Assembly: GCA_002441265.1 (NCBI GenBank)
Contig: DJVQ01000022.1
Coordinates: 64,204-128,203, forward strand
Origin: Syntrophaceae bacterium UBA6252
GTDB taxonomy: Bacteria; Desulfobacterota; Syntrophia; Syntrophales; UBA6807
Reading direction: 5' to 3'
Length of the DNA stretch: 64,000 bases
Numbering within the stretch: the stretch's first letter is position 1; each line of letters begins with the position of its first letter. The position numbers and the translations under genes were made by a program. The notes beneath the pieces were generated by a model. It made no database searches. It had not been told where the DNA came from and saw only the letters and a program-made list of their open reading frames with translations. This document shows positions 1 through 9,231 of the stretch, piece by piece.

Positions 1-77
1 TGATGAAGGTCTCCGTGGCGAAATACTTCGTCGTCTCTGAATTCGGGAACGTGGAGGAGGTGGTTCCCGTTCCCTAG
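1..77 (+). CDS. 3' end of an unidentified gene (partial)
   Basis: An open frame enters from the left edge and ends at the TAG at 75-77. From the ATG at 3-5 it reads MKVSVAKYFVVSEFG and ends VVPVP. The ATG is probably internal, because no ribosome site can be seen and the true start lies outside the window. The stop overlaps the stop of the convergent minus-strand methyltransferase gene by about three bases. Too little is visible to assign a function. Confidence 0.35.
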   Translation, partial: MKVSVAKYFVVSEFGNVEEVVPVP

Positions 78-988
78 GCGGGCCGGACAAGAAGCCAGCG
101 GTACTCCCGGGCGTGATCGAGAAACTCGTAGAGGATCTCCCATTCATCGGAGGACACGGCCCGCATCCGAAATACGAACCGCATCTTCGGCGTGTTTTCC
201 ACGCCGAGGAAGTCGAGGAGGGACCCCGTCTCCACCGTCCGGCCCCAGGCCCGGGCCACCCGGACGAGATGGGAAAAACGGATGGTGAACTCCGAGTGCC
301 CCGTGAGCCGAATCTCGCGGGGATAGCCGTCCGGCGTCAGACCCTCCCAAAGATATTCCATCCCCCGGGGAACGACGGGATCGCTCGCATGTTCCGTGAG
401 CAGGGCGGAGACACCCCTCCTGCAGAGGGCCTCCACCAGGGACAGGGCTCCCAGGTTGAAATGAAAGGGCTCCTTTTCGGGAATTTCCAGGCCGTACTGC
501 CGGACGAACCGGTCCACTTCCGGGGGAAGCCTCCCGGGGTCTACGTTCGTCCAGGTTTCCAGGTCTCCCATCATTTCATTCAGGATGAAGCAATGGATCC
601 CGGAAAGGGCGGACACGAGTTCGACGGCGTCGCCGCAGAGAAAGGACGTCCGGTCCGACCAGGGCCCGAGCGCCCGGCGCTGTCTCTTCAGCAGGTAACG
701 GGAGAGGTCCGCCATGACGACGTGGCCCACGCGGGTCCCGTGTTCCTCCAGGAGCCCCCGCATCAGGCTCCCGTACCCTCCCCCGATTTCACAGATCCGG
801 CAGCCCGGCGGGAGCAGTCCCCGCCCGTCAAGGAAGGCCCCCACGAGGGCTCCGTAGGGTTTCCTGACCGTAAGCGCGCCCAGGGAGGGAGACCCGGCCC
901 GGGCCAGGGATTCGCAAACGGTGTACTCGGTAAAGAGGTCGATGGCCCCGTTCCGGTGATAATCGTCGGTTCGATGGATCGAAGTCAT
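74..988 (-). CDS. Putative SAM-dependent methyltransferase, sugar O-methyltransferase-like
   Basis: The 304-residue product has a class I methyltransferase glycine-rich motif (CEIGGGYGSLMRGLL, about residues 70-85) followed by an acidic strand end (VVMADLSRYLL), as in Rossmann-fold SAM enzymes. A conserved LNEMMGDLETW stretch lies mid-protein. The substrate is not identifiable; some relatives are annotated as putative sugar O-methyltransferases. I chose the ATG at 988 over an upstream ATG at 1018 because an AGGAG lies about nine bases before it. The gene stands alone on the minus strand, divergent from the cysteine-cluster gene at 1017. Confidence 0.7.
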   Translation of the reverse strand: MTSIHRTDDYHRNGAIDLFTEYTVCESLARAGSPSLGALTVRKPYGALVGAFLDGRGLLPPGCRICEIGGGYGSLMRGLLEEHGTRVGHVVMADLSRYLLKRQRRALGPWSDRTSFLCGDAVELVSALSGIHCFILNEMMGDLETWTNVDPGRLPPEVDRFVRQYGLEIPEKEPFHFNLGALSLVEALCRRGVSALLTEHASDPVVPRGMEYLWEGLTPDGYPREIRLTGHSEFTIRFSHLVRVARAWGRTVETGSLLDFLGVENTPKMRFVFRMRAVSSDEWEILYEFLDHAREYRWLLVRPA

Positions 989-1016
989 TTTACGGCGCTC
1001 CTCGCCCCCATGCCTC

Positions 1017-1361
1017 ATGAGCGGAAAACAGTCTGAAAATAAAGAGAATGCCCCCTGCCGCCGGTGCGGAATGTGCTGTCAAACCCATTTTACCTTCTAC
1101 GTGAAAGACGGCGATCTGGCAAGATGGAGAAAAGAGGGAAGAACGGACATCCTGGAGCGGCTCGAAAGGGACGAGGCGGTCTGGGCGGGAGACCGGTTCG
1201 TCCACAGGAGGAACGGGCACTTGGTGCGTTCCTGCCCCTTTCTCGTCCGGGAGGGCGGCCGGTTTGCCTGCGCCATTTACGACACACGTCCCCGGACCTG
1301 CAGGGACTACCGGCCGGGATCGAACGAACTTTGCCCCCTCCATCGCCCGGCCCGGGGCTGA
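1017..1361 (+). CDS. YkgJ-type cysteine-cluster protein
   Basis: This 114-residue protein carries the family signature near its N-terminus (CRRCGMCCQTHF, about residues 14-25) plus further cysteines in RSCPF, FACAIYD, RTCRDY and ELCPL. The pattern matches the YkgJ/UPF0153 family of putative zinc- or iron-sulfur-cluster-binding proteins, whose role is largely unknown. No signal peptide is visible, so it is probably cytoplasmic. It is divergent from the methyltransferase gene with a short shared control region. Confidence 0.8.
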   Translation: MSGKQSENKENAPCRRCGMCCQTHFTFYVKDGDLARWRKEGRTDILERLERDEAVWAGDRFVHRRNGHLVRSCPFLVREGGRFACAIYDTRPRTCRDYRPGSNELCPLHRPARG

Positions 1362-1489
1362 CGTCCCGGGCTTCGGGGGGATCGATCATGGAACGAAGGG
1401 GAAAGATCTGATAAAAGAACGTCCATGGGGGCTGCCGGCCGCCGGAAAGCCACGGGCGACAAACATCACGGAAAAAGGAGGGAAACGTC

Positions 1490-2206
1490 ATGATGAAAGC
1501 GATTCGAACCATCCTGCATGCGGTCGTCGTCCTTGTCGTCGTTCCATCCCTGTTTCTGACGCTTTCCGGCTGTGCGGCCCATGATCCCGCCAAACCCGCA
1601 GCGGCCGGGGAACCCGCCTCTTCCGGGTTTTTCGGCGATCCGTCCCTCTACGTCCGGCTGACACCCGGACCGGAGGGCGGAGCGAAACTGCGCTGGGTGA
1701 AGGAAGCGGCGGACCCGAAACGATACGACAGGTTCATGGTGGACGGCGTCACATTCTTTTTTTCGGACAAGTCGGAATACAAGGGCATCGATCCCCAGGA
1801 GACGAAGGATCTGGCGGACCGGTTCAACCGGGAAATCGTGAAGGCCTTCAAGGATAAGTACCCGATCGTGGCGGAGGCCGGTCCCGGCGTGGCGCGGATC
1901 CGGATCGCCATCACGAGCATAAAGCCGAGCAAACCGGGCATGAGCGCCGTCACGTCGATCATCCCCATCGGGCTGGGCGTCAGTCTCGTCAGGAAAGGCG
2001 CCACGGGCGGCTGGTCCGGCAGCGGGGAAACGGGCATGGAGCTGATGGCCCTCGACAGCATGACCGGAGAGGTCCTCGCCCTCGCCGTGGACCAGCAGAA
2101 GGCGGCCTTCGAGTCGCGGTTTTCCAAGTGGGGATCGGCCGACGACGCCTTCAAGTTCTGGTCGGAGCGGATCGTGGCGTTCATCGACGGCGAGATGAAA
2201 AAATAG
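1490..2206 (+). CDS. DUF3313-like outer-membrane lipoprotein
   Basis: The 238-residue product begins with a hydrophobic signal ending in a lipobox (LSGC, about residues 25-28), so it should be lipidated. The mature part resembles DUF3313 lipoproteins: a YDRFMVDGVTFFF-like stretch, a DLADRFNREIVKAF helix, and an RIRIAITSIKPS strand followed by a glycine-rich segment. Function is unknown. A strong AAAAGGAGGG site precedes the tandem ATGs at 1490 and 1493. Confidence 0.72.
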   Translation: MMKAIRTILHAVVVLVVVPSLFLTLSGCAAHDPAKPAAAGEPASSGFFGDPSLYVRLTPGPEGGAKLRWVKEAADPKRYDRFMVDGVTFFFSDKSEYKGIDPQETKDLADRFNREIVKAFKDKYPIVAEAGPGVARIRIAITSIKPSKPGMSAVTSIIPIGLGVSLVRKGATGGWSGSGETGMELMALDSMTGEVLALAVDQQKAAFESRFSKWGSADDAFKFWSERIVAFIDGEMKK

Positions 2207-2288
2207 GGACCGTGTTTCCCCCATATTTCCGTTGAATTTCTCTCGATCTTCCGATAGAATTCGCCACTTCTTTTCAAGGGAAGGAATC

Positions 2289-4235
2289 ATGGCAAAGAAC
2301 GTCACGGAAAAAATACTCGAGGCCCATCTCGTTTCGGGCCGTCCGTCGCCGGGAGAGGAAGTGGCCCTCCGGATCGACCAGACCCTCACCCAGGACGCCA
2401 CGGGAACCATGGCCTGCCTCCAGTTCGAAACCCTGAACATCCCGAGGGTGCGGACGGAACTCTCGGTGAGCTACATCGATCACAATACCGTTCAGGTGGG
2501 ATTCGAAAACGCCGACGACCACCTCTACCTTCAGTCGGCCGCGCGGAAATACGGCATGTTCCTTTCCCGGGCGGGAAATGGAATCTGCCACCAGGTCCAC
2601 CTGGAGCGGTTCGGAAAACCCGGAAAGACCCTTCTCGGGTCGGACAGCCACACCCCCACGGGAGGCGGCATCGGGATGGTGGCCATCGGCGCGGGCGGCC
2701 TCGACGTGGCCATTGCCATGGGAGGCGGCCCCTTTTACCTCTCCTGGCCGAGGGTCATCGGCGTCGAGCTTTCGGGAAAGCTTCCCCCCTGGATCTCGGC
2801 CAAGGACGTGATCCTGAAGGTCCTGGAAATCTTCACGACCCGGGGAAACGTGGGGACCGTCCTGGAATACTTCGGGGAAGGCGCGGCCGCCCTGTCCGTT
2901 CCCGAACGGGCGACGATCACGAACATGGGCGCCGAGTGCGGCGTGACGACCTCCGTCTTCCCGAGCGACGGGCAGACGAGAAAATTCCTCCGCGCCCAGG
3001 GCCGCGAGGGAGACTTCACCGAGTGGTCCGCGGACCCCGGCGCGCGGTACGACCGGGTCGTGTCCATCGACCTTTCCCGGCTCGAACCTCTGGCCGCCGC
3101 CCCCCACAGCCCGGAAAACATCCGGACGGTGCGGGATCTCCTGGACCTGCCCGTCCAGCAGGTCTGCATCGGAAGCTGCACCAACTCCTCCTACAGGGAC
3201 CTGGCGACGGTGGCGAAGATTCTCGAAGGGAAAACGGTCCACCGGGACGTGAGCCTCATCGTTTCACCGGGTTCGAGACAGGTTCTCGAAACCCTCGCCC
3301 GGGACGGCCACCTGGCGGAACTCATCCGGGCGGGCGCGCGGATCGCCGAAAGTTCCTGCAACTTCTGCATCGGCAACAGTTTCAGTCCCCCATCCCGGGG
3401 AGTGTCCCTCCGGACGTCCAACCGGAACTTCCAGGGCCGCTCGGGAACGAAGGACGCCGATGTCTATCTGGTGAGCCCCGAAACGGCTGCGGCCGCCGCC
3501 CTCTCCGGGAAGATCGCCGATCCCCGGGACCTCCCCATGGCGTATCCCGCGGTGGTTCCGCCGGAATCCTTCCGCATCGACGACGGCATGATCCTCCGGC
3601 CGGAGGACGAGCCCGACCCCGGGTCCGTCGTCCTTTACCGGGGGCCCAACATCGGAAGCCCGCCGAAGAACGATCCCCTCCCGGAGGACATCGACGGCGT
3701 CGCCGCCATCAAGGTGGGCGACCGGATCACCACGGACCACATCATCCCCGCCGGGGCCCGGATGAAGTACCGCTCCAACATCCCCAGGTACTCCGATTTC
3801 GTCTTCGAGGGGCTCGACCCGGACTTTGCCGGAAGGGCCGCCGCGAACCGCGACCGGGGGCTTCACAACATCGTCGTCGCCGGGGTCTCCTACGGCCAGG
3901 GTTCCTCCCGGGAACACGCCGCCATCTGCCCCATGTTCCTGGGGGTGAAGGCGGTGATCGCCCGGTCCTTCGAACGGATCCACGCGGCCAACCTCGTCAA
4001 TTTCGGGATCGCCCCCCTGGTCTTCGGGGACGGCGGGACCTGGGAACGGATTGACGCCGGGGACCGCCTTTACATCGCCGGCGCCCGGAAGCAGATGGGG
4101 GAGAAGGAATCCATCACCATTCACAACCGGACAAAGGGATTCACCTTCGAGACGATCCTCCTTCTCACGGAACGCCAGAGGCGGATTCTCCTCGCGGGCG
4201 GGGTGCTGAACCTTGCCGGCGGCCATGGGGACTGA
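2289..4235 (+). CDS. acn: Aconitate hydratase, Aquifex type
   Basis: The 648-residue enzyme isomerises citrate and isocitrate through cis-aconitate in the cytoplasm using a 4Fe-4S cluster. Cluster ligands are visible as Cys297 in CIGSCTNSS and Cys357/Cys360 in CNFCIG. A C-terminal swivel domain follows with GVSYGQGSSREHAA and the AVIARSFERIHAANLVNFGI block. The short length, compared with about 890 residues for AcnA, fits the putative Aquifex-type aconitase family. The ATG at 2289 follows AGGGAAGGAATC; an in-frame ATG at 2232 lacks a ribosome site. It is followed at once by NADP-isocitrate dehydrogenase, which supports aconitase over homoaconitase or isopropylmalate isomerase. Confidence 0.92.
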   Translation: MAKNVTEKILEAHLVSGRPSPGEEVALRIDQTLTQDATGTMACLQFETLNIPRVRTELSVSYIDHNTVQVGFENADDHLYLQSAARKYGMFLSRAGNGICHQVHLERFGKPGKTLLGSDSHTPTGGGIGMVAIGAGGLDVAIAMGGGPFYLSWPRVIGVELSGKLPPWISAKDVILKVLEIFTTRGNVGTVLEYFGEGAAALSVPERATITNMGAECGVTTSVFPSDGQTRKFLRAQGREGDFTEWSADPGARYDRVVSIDLSRLEPLAAAPHSPENIRTVRDLLDLPVQQVCIGSCTNSSYRDLATVAKILEGKTVHRDVSLIVSPGSRQVLETLARDGHLAELIRAGARIAESSCNFCIGNSFSPPSRGVSLRTSNRNFQGRSGTKDADVYLVSPETAAAAALSGKIADPRDLPMAYPAVVPPESFRIDDGMILRPEDEPDPGSVVLYRGPNIGSPPKNDPLPEDIDGVAAIKVGDRITTDHIIPAGARMKYRSNIPRYSDFVFEGLDPDFAGRAAANRDRGLHNIVVAGVSYGQGSSREHAAICPMFLGVKAVIARSFERIHAANLVNFGIAPLVFGDGGTWERIDAGDRLYIAGARKQMGEKESITIHNRTKGFTFETILLLTERQRRILLAGGVLNLAGGHGD

Positions 4236-4272
4236 CAAAAAAAACGCACCTGAAAAGAACAAAGGATTTGCC

Positions 4273-5502
4273 ATGACAGCGGAATATCGCCGAATCGCCA
4301 TGAAGACCCCGCTCGTGGAGCTCGACGGGGACGAAATGACCCGGGTCATGTGGGAAATGGTGAAGAAGAAGCTTCTCCTGCCCTTCGTAGACCTCCGGGT
4401 GGAATACTACGACCTCCATCTCGGCAACCGTGACCAAACGGACGACCAGGTCACCCTTGACGCCGCGAGGGCCATCATGAAGCACGGCGTCGGCGTCAAA
4501 TGCGCCACCATCACCCCCAACGCGGACCGGGTCCGGGAATACGGGCTGAAAAAAATGTGGAAGAGCCCGAACGGGACCATCCGGGCCATCCTCGACGGGA
4601 CGGTTTTCCGGAAACCCATCCCCGTGAGGAACGTGCATCCCTTCGTCCGTTCCTGGAAGAAACCCATCGTCATCGGCCGTCACGCCTACGGAGACGTCTA
4701 CAGCGGGACGGAGGTCCGGATCGAACGCCCGGGAAAGGCGGAGATCGTTTTCACTCCCGGAGACGGCGGGAAGGAGGAACGCCTCGCCGTCCACAATTTC
4801 ACCGGCCCCGGGATCGTCCAGGGGGTCCACAACACGGACGCGTCCATCGCCGCCTTCGCCGAAGCCTGCTTCGCCTTCGCCCACGAGGAGAAGATCGACC
4901 TGTGGTTCAGCACGAAGGACACCATCTCGAAGGTTTACGACGCCCGTTTCCGGGAAATCTTCGAGGAAACCCACGACCGCTGGAAAGAACGGTTCCGCTC
5001 CCGGGGGATCGAGTACTTCTTCACGCTCATCGACGACGCCGTGGCCCGGATCGTCCGTTCCGAAGGGGGAATTCTCTGGGCATTGAAGAACTACGACGGC
5101 GACGTCATGTCGGACATGGTCGCCGCTGCCAACGGGAGTCTCGCCATGATGACGTCGGTGCTGGTCTCCCCCCAGGGGTACTTCGAGTACGAAGCGGCCC
5201 ACGGGACCGTCCAGAAGCACTACTACCGGCACCTGGAGGGAGGGGAAACCTCGACGAACTCCATGGCCCTCATCTTCGCCTGGACGGGAGCCCTCCGGAA
5301 GCGGGGCGAGATGGACGGGCTCGAGGAACTTGCCGGATTCGCCGGCAGGCTGGAGGAAGCCTCCCTCGAAACGGTGGAGGCGGGAATCATGACGGGGGAC
5401 CTTCTCGCCGTGGCGGACGAAAGCCCGTCAAACCGCAAGGTCAGCACGGAAGCCTTTATCGATGCCATCGCAGAACGTCTCGCCGGAAAGCTCCGGGGAT
5501 AG
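4273..5502 (+). CDS. icd: NADP-dependent isocitrate dehydrogenase, eukaryotic type
   Basis: The 409-residue product decarboxylates isocitrate to 2-oxoglutarate. It matches the eukaryotic-type homodimeric family: LVELDGDEMTRVMW at the start, KSPNGTIRAILDGTVFR with the substrate-contacting region, DLWFSTKDTISKVYDARFREIF, YDGDVMSDMVAAANGSLAMM for metal and substrate binding, and FEYEAAHGTVQKHYY plus TSTNSMALIFAW. The ATG at 4273 follows AAAGGA. Upstream in-frame ATGs would overlap the aconitase gene and exceed the usual 400-410 residues. It forms an operon with aconitase upstream and overlaps rlmN downstream. Confidence 0.93.
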   Translation: MTAEYRRIAMKTPLVELDGDEMTRVMWEMVKKKLLLPFVDLRVEYYDLHLGNRDQTDDQVTLDAARAIMKHGVGVKCATITPNADRVREYGLKKMWKSPNGTIRAILDGTVFRKPIPVRNVHPFVRSWKKPIVIGRHAYGDVYSGTEVRIERPGKAEIVFTPGDGGKEERLAVHNFTGPGIVQGVHNTDASIAAFAEACFAFAHEEKIDLWFSTKDTISKVYDARFREIFEETHDRWKERFRSRGIEYFFTLIDDAVARIVRSEGGILWALKNYDGDVMSDMVAAANGSLAMMTSVLVSPQGYFEYEAAHGTVQKHYYRHLEGGETSTNSMALIFAWTGALRKRGEMDGLEELAGFAGRLEEASLETVEAGIMTGDLLAVADESPSNRKVSTEAFIDAIAERLAGKLRG

Positions 5503-6529
5503 GCCGGACCTGAAGAACATGACCCTTCCCGAGATGGAGGAATTCCTCTCCCATCTCGGCAGGGAGAAGTACCGGGCCCGGCAGATCTTCAAGTGGATGT
5601 ACCGGAAGGGGACGGTCCACTTCGAGGAGATGACCGATCTCGCCCGGTCCTTCAGGGAGGAGATCTCCTCCCTGGCCCGGATCGGCACCGTCGAAATCGC
5701 CGACTCGACGACGTCCCGGGACGGAACGAGGAAATTCCTGTACACCCTCGAGGACGGCCTCACAGTCGAGAGCGTCCTCCTTCGGGAAAGGAACCACTGG
5801 ACGCTTTGCGTCTCCACCCAGGCGGGATGCCGGATGGGATGCCGGTTCTGCCTCACCGGGACCTTCGGGCTGAAACGGAACCTCCGCCCCGGGGAGATCA
5901 CGGGACAGGTGACGGCCCTCCGGCTCGGCATCCCCGAGGGACCGGACATCCGGAACCTGGTCCTGATGGGGATGGGCGAGCCCCTGGACAACTACGACAA
6001 CGTCCTTCGGGCCATCCGGATCCTCACGGACGACTGCGGCCACGGCTTTTCGAACCGGAGGATCACCGTTTCCACCTGCGGCCTCGCGCCCGCCATCCCG
6101 GACCTCAGCAGGGACTCGGCGGTCAATCTCGCCGTGTCCCTGAACGCCCCGGACGACGAAACGAGAAACCGCCTCATGCCGATCAACCGGAAATACCCCC
6201 TGGCGGCCCTCCTCGCCGCCTGCCGGGACTACGAAATGCCCCTGAGGCGGAGGATCACCTTCGAGTACATCCTCATCAAGGGGGTGAACGACTCGGTGGC
6301 GCAGGCGCAGGAACTGGCCCGCCTCCTCCGGGGGGTCCGGTGCAAGATCAATCTCATCCCGTTCAACGAGTTCCCGGAGTCGGAGTTCCGACGCCCGACG
6401 GACGAGGAAATCGAAGCCTTCCGGAACGTGCTCGTCGAACGGAATTTCACGGCCATCGTCCGGGCCGGCAAGGGCCTGGACATTCTCGCCGCCTGCGGGC
6501 AGCTGAGCGGACGCCGGCGCCCCGAATAG
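5462..6529 (+). CDS. rlmN: 23S rRNA/tRNA (adenine-C2)-methyltransferase RlmN
   Basis: This is a radical SAM enzyme that methylates A2503 of 23S rRNA and A37 of some tRNAs. The 355-residue protein has the CX3CX2C cluster motif (CRMGCRFC, Cys123/127/130), the LMGMGEPLDNYDNV block, and ITVSTCGLAPAIPDL. A C-terminal Cys345 (ILAACGQL) occupies the position of the methyl-carrying cysteine, and Cys116 (LCVSTQ) that of the second catalytic cysteine. The start at 5462 overlaps icd by 41 bases; an ATG at 5519 is the alternative. Both give the full catalytic domain. Confidence 0.93.
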   Translation: MPSQNVSPESSGDRPDLKNMTLPEMEEFLSHLGREKYRARQIFKWMYRKGTVHFEEMTDLARSFREEISSLARIGTVEIADSTTSRDGTRKFLYTLEDGLTVESVLLRERNHWTLCVSTQAGCRMGCRFCLTGTFGLKRNLRPGEITGQVTALRLGIPEGPDIRNLVLMGMGEPLDNYDNVLRAIRILTDDCGHGFSNRRITVSTCGLAPAIPDLSRDSAVNLAVSLNAPDDETRNRLMPINRKYPLAALLAACRDYEMPLRRRITFEYILIKGVNDSVAQAQELARLLRGVRCKINLIPFNEFPESEFRRPTDEEIEAFRNVLVERNFTAIVRAGKGLDILAACGQLSGRRRPE

Positions 6530-6558
6530 CGGCAAAGAAGGCAGAAAGGAGAATCCTC

Positions 6559-7155
6559 ATGAACGTGAAGAAAGCGATCGTCACCGGCCTTTTCGCATTG
6601 GCCTTCCTCTTTCCGCCCGCCGTCCTCCCGGCGGCGGCGGACGACATCACGGACGAGATCGGGCGCGGATTGAAGCAGTACGAGCAGGGCCGGTACACCC
6701 AGGCGTCGCAGGCCCTCGACACGGCGTCCCAGATGATCCGCCAGAAGCGGGGGGAACAGCTCAAGGGAATCCTTCCCGAACCCCTGGAAGGATGGACGGC
6801 GGACGAGCCCGACGTCCAGTCGGCGGGCGCGGCCCTCCTCGGCGGCGGGATCACCGTCGAGCGGGCCTACCACCGGGGAGAAGGTTCGGTGACGGTCACC
6901 GTCGTGGCGGAGTCCCCCATGGTCCAGGCCATGGCGGTCCTCTTCACGAATCCCATGCTCACCGCCTCGGGGGAGGGAAAGATCGAAAAAATCAAGGGCC
7001 GGACGGCCCTGGTGAAGTACGACCGCGAGGGCCGGTCGGGCTCCGTCCAGATCCTTGTGGACAACCGTATGCTGATCACCGCCGAGGGAAACGGCATCGA
7101 TCTGGAAGACCTGAAACGCTACGCCGGCGCGGTGAAAGAGGAAAACCCCTCGTAG
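6559..7155 (+). CDS. Exported protein of unknown function
   Basis: The 198-residue product has a signal peptide (about residues 1-26, ending AAADD) and then a helix pair resembling a TPR unit (GRGLKQYEQGRYTQASQALDTASQMI). A mixed alpha/beta part follows with GILPEPLEGWTADEP and ERAYHRGEGSVTVTVVAESP. It is probably periplasmic. A good AAAGGAG site precedes the ATG, 29 bases after rlmN, so it may be co-transcribed. I do not recognise a characterised family. Confidence 0.7.
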   Translation: MNVKKAIVTGLFALAFLFPPAVLPAAADDITDEIGRGLKQYEQGRYTQASQALDTASQMIRQKRGEQLKGILPEPLEGWTADEPDVQSAGAALLGGGITVERAYHRGEGSVTVTVVAESPMVQAMAVLFTNPMLTASGEGKIEKIKGRTALVKYDREGRSGSVQILVDNRMLITAEGNGIDLEDLKRYAGAVKEENPS

Positions 7156-7185
7156 GAAAGTCCCGCCAACGAACGTCATCCTCAT

Positions 7186-7220
7186 AAAAAAAGGGGCGGG
7201 ACCTTTTCAGGTCCCGCCCC
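7186..7220 (-). terminator. Rho-independent terminator of the secreted repeat protein gene
   Basis: An 11-bp perfect stem (GGGGCGGGACC at 7193-7203 with GGTCCCGCCCC at 7210-7220) and a six-base loop are followed on the minus strand by seven T residues. It lies 22 bases beyond the stop at 7242. It could also slow plus-strand transcripts leaving the 6559 gene, although no T-run exists on that side. Confidence 0.9.
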
Positions 7221-7241
7221 GGTTCATCGGTTTCTCTTCGA

Positions 7242-9167
7242 TCAGTTGATTTCGATTTCCAGAACCGCTTTCGTCCTCATGTAGATCCAGTACTGTTTCC
7301 CGTTTTCGATGGTCTGCAGTGTGTTGCTGCTGTAGTTGGGATAGTAGATCAGCCAGCGACCGCCTTCGAAGAGCCACACGCTCGTGTATTTGCCCTTGAT
7401 CGATTCGAGGGCCCCGGCGATGTCCGCCCGGACCGGCGTGCCGATCATGGTGATGACGTTCCAGCCCTTGTTGAGGGAGTACTCGACCGTGTCGTACTCT
7501 TCTTCCGTCGGGCTGACGGTGACGGAACAGCCGTCCGAGGACTGGAGTCCGCCGCGGTCGGTGACGGTGAGCTGGAATTCCAGGACCGTGGCCGCCGTAA
7601 CCTGGGGCGCCGTGAAGACCGGCGCGGCCGCCGTGGGATCGGACAGGACCACCGGGGCTCCCGAAAGCTGGGTCCACCGGTAGGAAGCGATTCCGTCATC
7701 GGGGTCGGAGGAATTGCCGCCGTTGAGCGTCACCACGTCCCCGCTGCCGGCCGCCTGATCCGTTCCCGCATCGGCCACGGGGGCTTCGTTCTTCCAGCTC
7801 ACGTTCACGATGCAGTTGTCCTGGGATTTCAGGCCGCCCGCGTCGGTCACCGTCAGCTGGAACACCAGGGAGGCGCCTTCCATCGTGACATCGGGGGCGA
7901 CGAAATAGGGCCGGGAGGAAGAGGCGTCGGACAGGGCCACGGGGATACCCGAGGTCTGCGTCCACCAGTAGGAGGAGATACCGTCGTCGGGGTCCTCGGA
8001 CAGGGAGGCGTCGAGGGTGACCGTGTATCCTTCGTACACGCTCCGGTTGTCACCGGCATCGGCCACGGGAGGATCGTTCACCCAGGTGATGTTCACGATG
8101 CAGGTGTCCTTGGATTCCAGTCCGTCGGCGTCGCGGACGGTCAGCTGGAAGACCAGCGAAGCGCCGTCGAAGCTGACGAACGGGGCCTGGAACACCGGGG
8201 AGGAGGTTTCGGAATTGGACAGCTGGACCGAAGGTCCTTCCAGCTGGAGCCAGGAGTAGGAAAGGACGTCTCCGTCGGGATCGGTGGAGTTCTCGCCGCT
8301 CAGGGTCACTTCATCGTTCTCTTCCACCTGCTGATCCGGTCCCGCGTCGGCCTCGGGCGCACCGTTTTCGAGCATGAAGCTCACCGCGACCGCGTGGTTC
8401 GCCGTGACGTTGCTGAACGTGACGGACTCGGCATCGCCCTGGGACACCCCGTCCACGACCACGTTCGACACGCGGTATCCGATTTCCGGGGTCATCGTGA
8501 AGGTGGCGTCGTCTCCCTGGTTCACCGAAACAGCGCCGGAGGGGGAGATGATTCCGTTACCCGACGAAGAAGCCGTGATGGTCCAGGTGATCGGCGTGAA
8601 GACCGCCTGGATCGTGTGATCCGCCGCCACGGAGGAGAAGGTGTAGTAGGCAATGGCGCCCTGGGACACCCCGTCCACGACCACCTTCGAAACCATGTAC
8701 CCCGTGCTCGGGGCGATGGCGTACGTCACGGAAGAGCCCTCGCTCACGACGGCCGTCCCCGAGGGAACCATGGTCCCGCTCCCCGAGGAAGAAGCCGTGA
8801 TCGTGAAGGTCGACGGAACGGCGGCAGGAACCGTGTAGGCGACTTCATCCGAAAAATCGCTTTCCAGGCTGCTGGAATTGATGGCCGTCGCGGCGAAGTA
8901 ATAGGTTTTCCCCGCCTCGAGGCCGCTCATGGTGATGCTCGTCGCCAGATTGCTTGTGAAAACATTCGACGTGTAGGCCCCGGACTGCAGGCCCTTGTAG
9001 ATGCGGTATCCTGCAATGTCCGTTTCGCTGTTGGCGTTCCAGGTCAGTTGGACCTCGTCAGCGAAGGCTGAGAAACAAATGCATCCAATGATGAGAAGCA
9101 ATGTCATCCCGGAAAGGATCCCTTTCAGGACGGATCGGGATTTTGATCTGAAAAATAAGTTTTTCAC
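7242..9167 (-). CDS. Secreted FN3 / bacterial-repeat / PKD-like multidomain protein
   Basis: The 641-residue product has a long N-terminal signal (about 1-36, ending CFSAFA). A fibronectin III-like domain (about 37-115, VQLTWNANSETDIAGYRIYKG) is followed by two bacterial repeat modules (about 120-260, each with FTITASSSGSG, VVVDGVSQG and a VTFSNV-type end). Three PKD/K319-like repeats follow (about 265-560, PEADAGPDQQVEEND, DPDGD, FQLTVRDADGL). A C-terminal piece contains LNKGWNVITMIGTP and SVWLFEGGRW. It is probably a cell-surface or matrix protein. The GTG start follows AGGAGG at seven bases. Expression appears controlled by a c-di-GMP-I riboswitch and a sigma-54-type promoter. No PEP-CTERM tail is present. 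Confidence 0.85.
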   Translation of the reverse strand: MKNLFFRSKSRSVLKGILSGMTLLLIIGCICFSAFADEVQLTWNANSETDIAGYRIYKGLQSGAYTSNVFTSNLATSITMSGLEAGKTYYFAATAINSSSLESDFSDEVAYTVPAAVPSTFTITASSSGSGTMVPSGTAVVSEGSSVTYAIAPSTGYMVSKVVVDGVSQGAIAYYTFSSVAADHTIQAVFTPITWTITASSSGNGIISPSGAVSVNQGDDATFTMTPEIGYRVSNVVVDGVSQGDAESVTFSNVTANHAVAVSFMLENGAPEADAGPDQQVEENDEVTLSGENSTDPDGDVLSYSWLQLEGPSVQLSNSETSSPVFQAPFVSFDGASLVFQLTVRDADGLESKDTCIVNITWVNDPPVADAGDNRSVYEGYTVTLDASLSEDPDDGISSYWWTQTSGIPVALSDASSSRPYFVAPDVTMEGASLVFQLTVTDAGGLKSQDNCIVNVSWKNEAPVADAGTDQAAGSGDVVTLNGGNSSDPDDGIASYRWTQLSGAPVVLSDPTAAAPVFTAPQVTAATVLEFQLTVTDRGGLQSSDGCSVTVSPTEEEYDTVEYSLNKGWNVITMIGTPVRADIAGALESIKGKYTSVWLFEGGRWLIYYPNYSSNTLQTIENGKQYWIYMRTKAVLEIEIN

Positions 9168-9226
9168 GGCGGAACCTCCTGGTTTTTCGATGCGACCAAG
9201 CAAAAGCAGCATCTGGAGGTGCCGCC
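9168..9226 (-). promoter_or_regulatory. RBS-sequestering helix downstream of the riboswitch
   Basis: On the minus strand GGCGGCACCTCC (9226 to 9215) is complementary to GGAGGTTCCGCC (9179 to 9168) at 11 of 12 positions. The second arm contains the AGGAGG ribosome site of the secreted repeat gene. Pairing would hide the ribosome site, giving a plausible translational expression platform for the adjoining riboswitch. The direction of the response (on or off) cannot be read from sequence. Confidence 0.7.
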
Positions 9227-9231
9227 GTTTG

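Noticed and set aside
5456..6535. A 359-codon open frame antisense to rlmN, and many similar long antisense frames elsewhere
   Set aside because: These mirror GC-rich codon usage of well-identified genes on the other strand and encode no recognisable protein.
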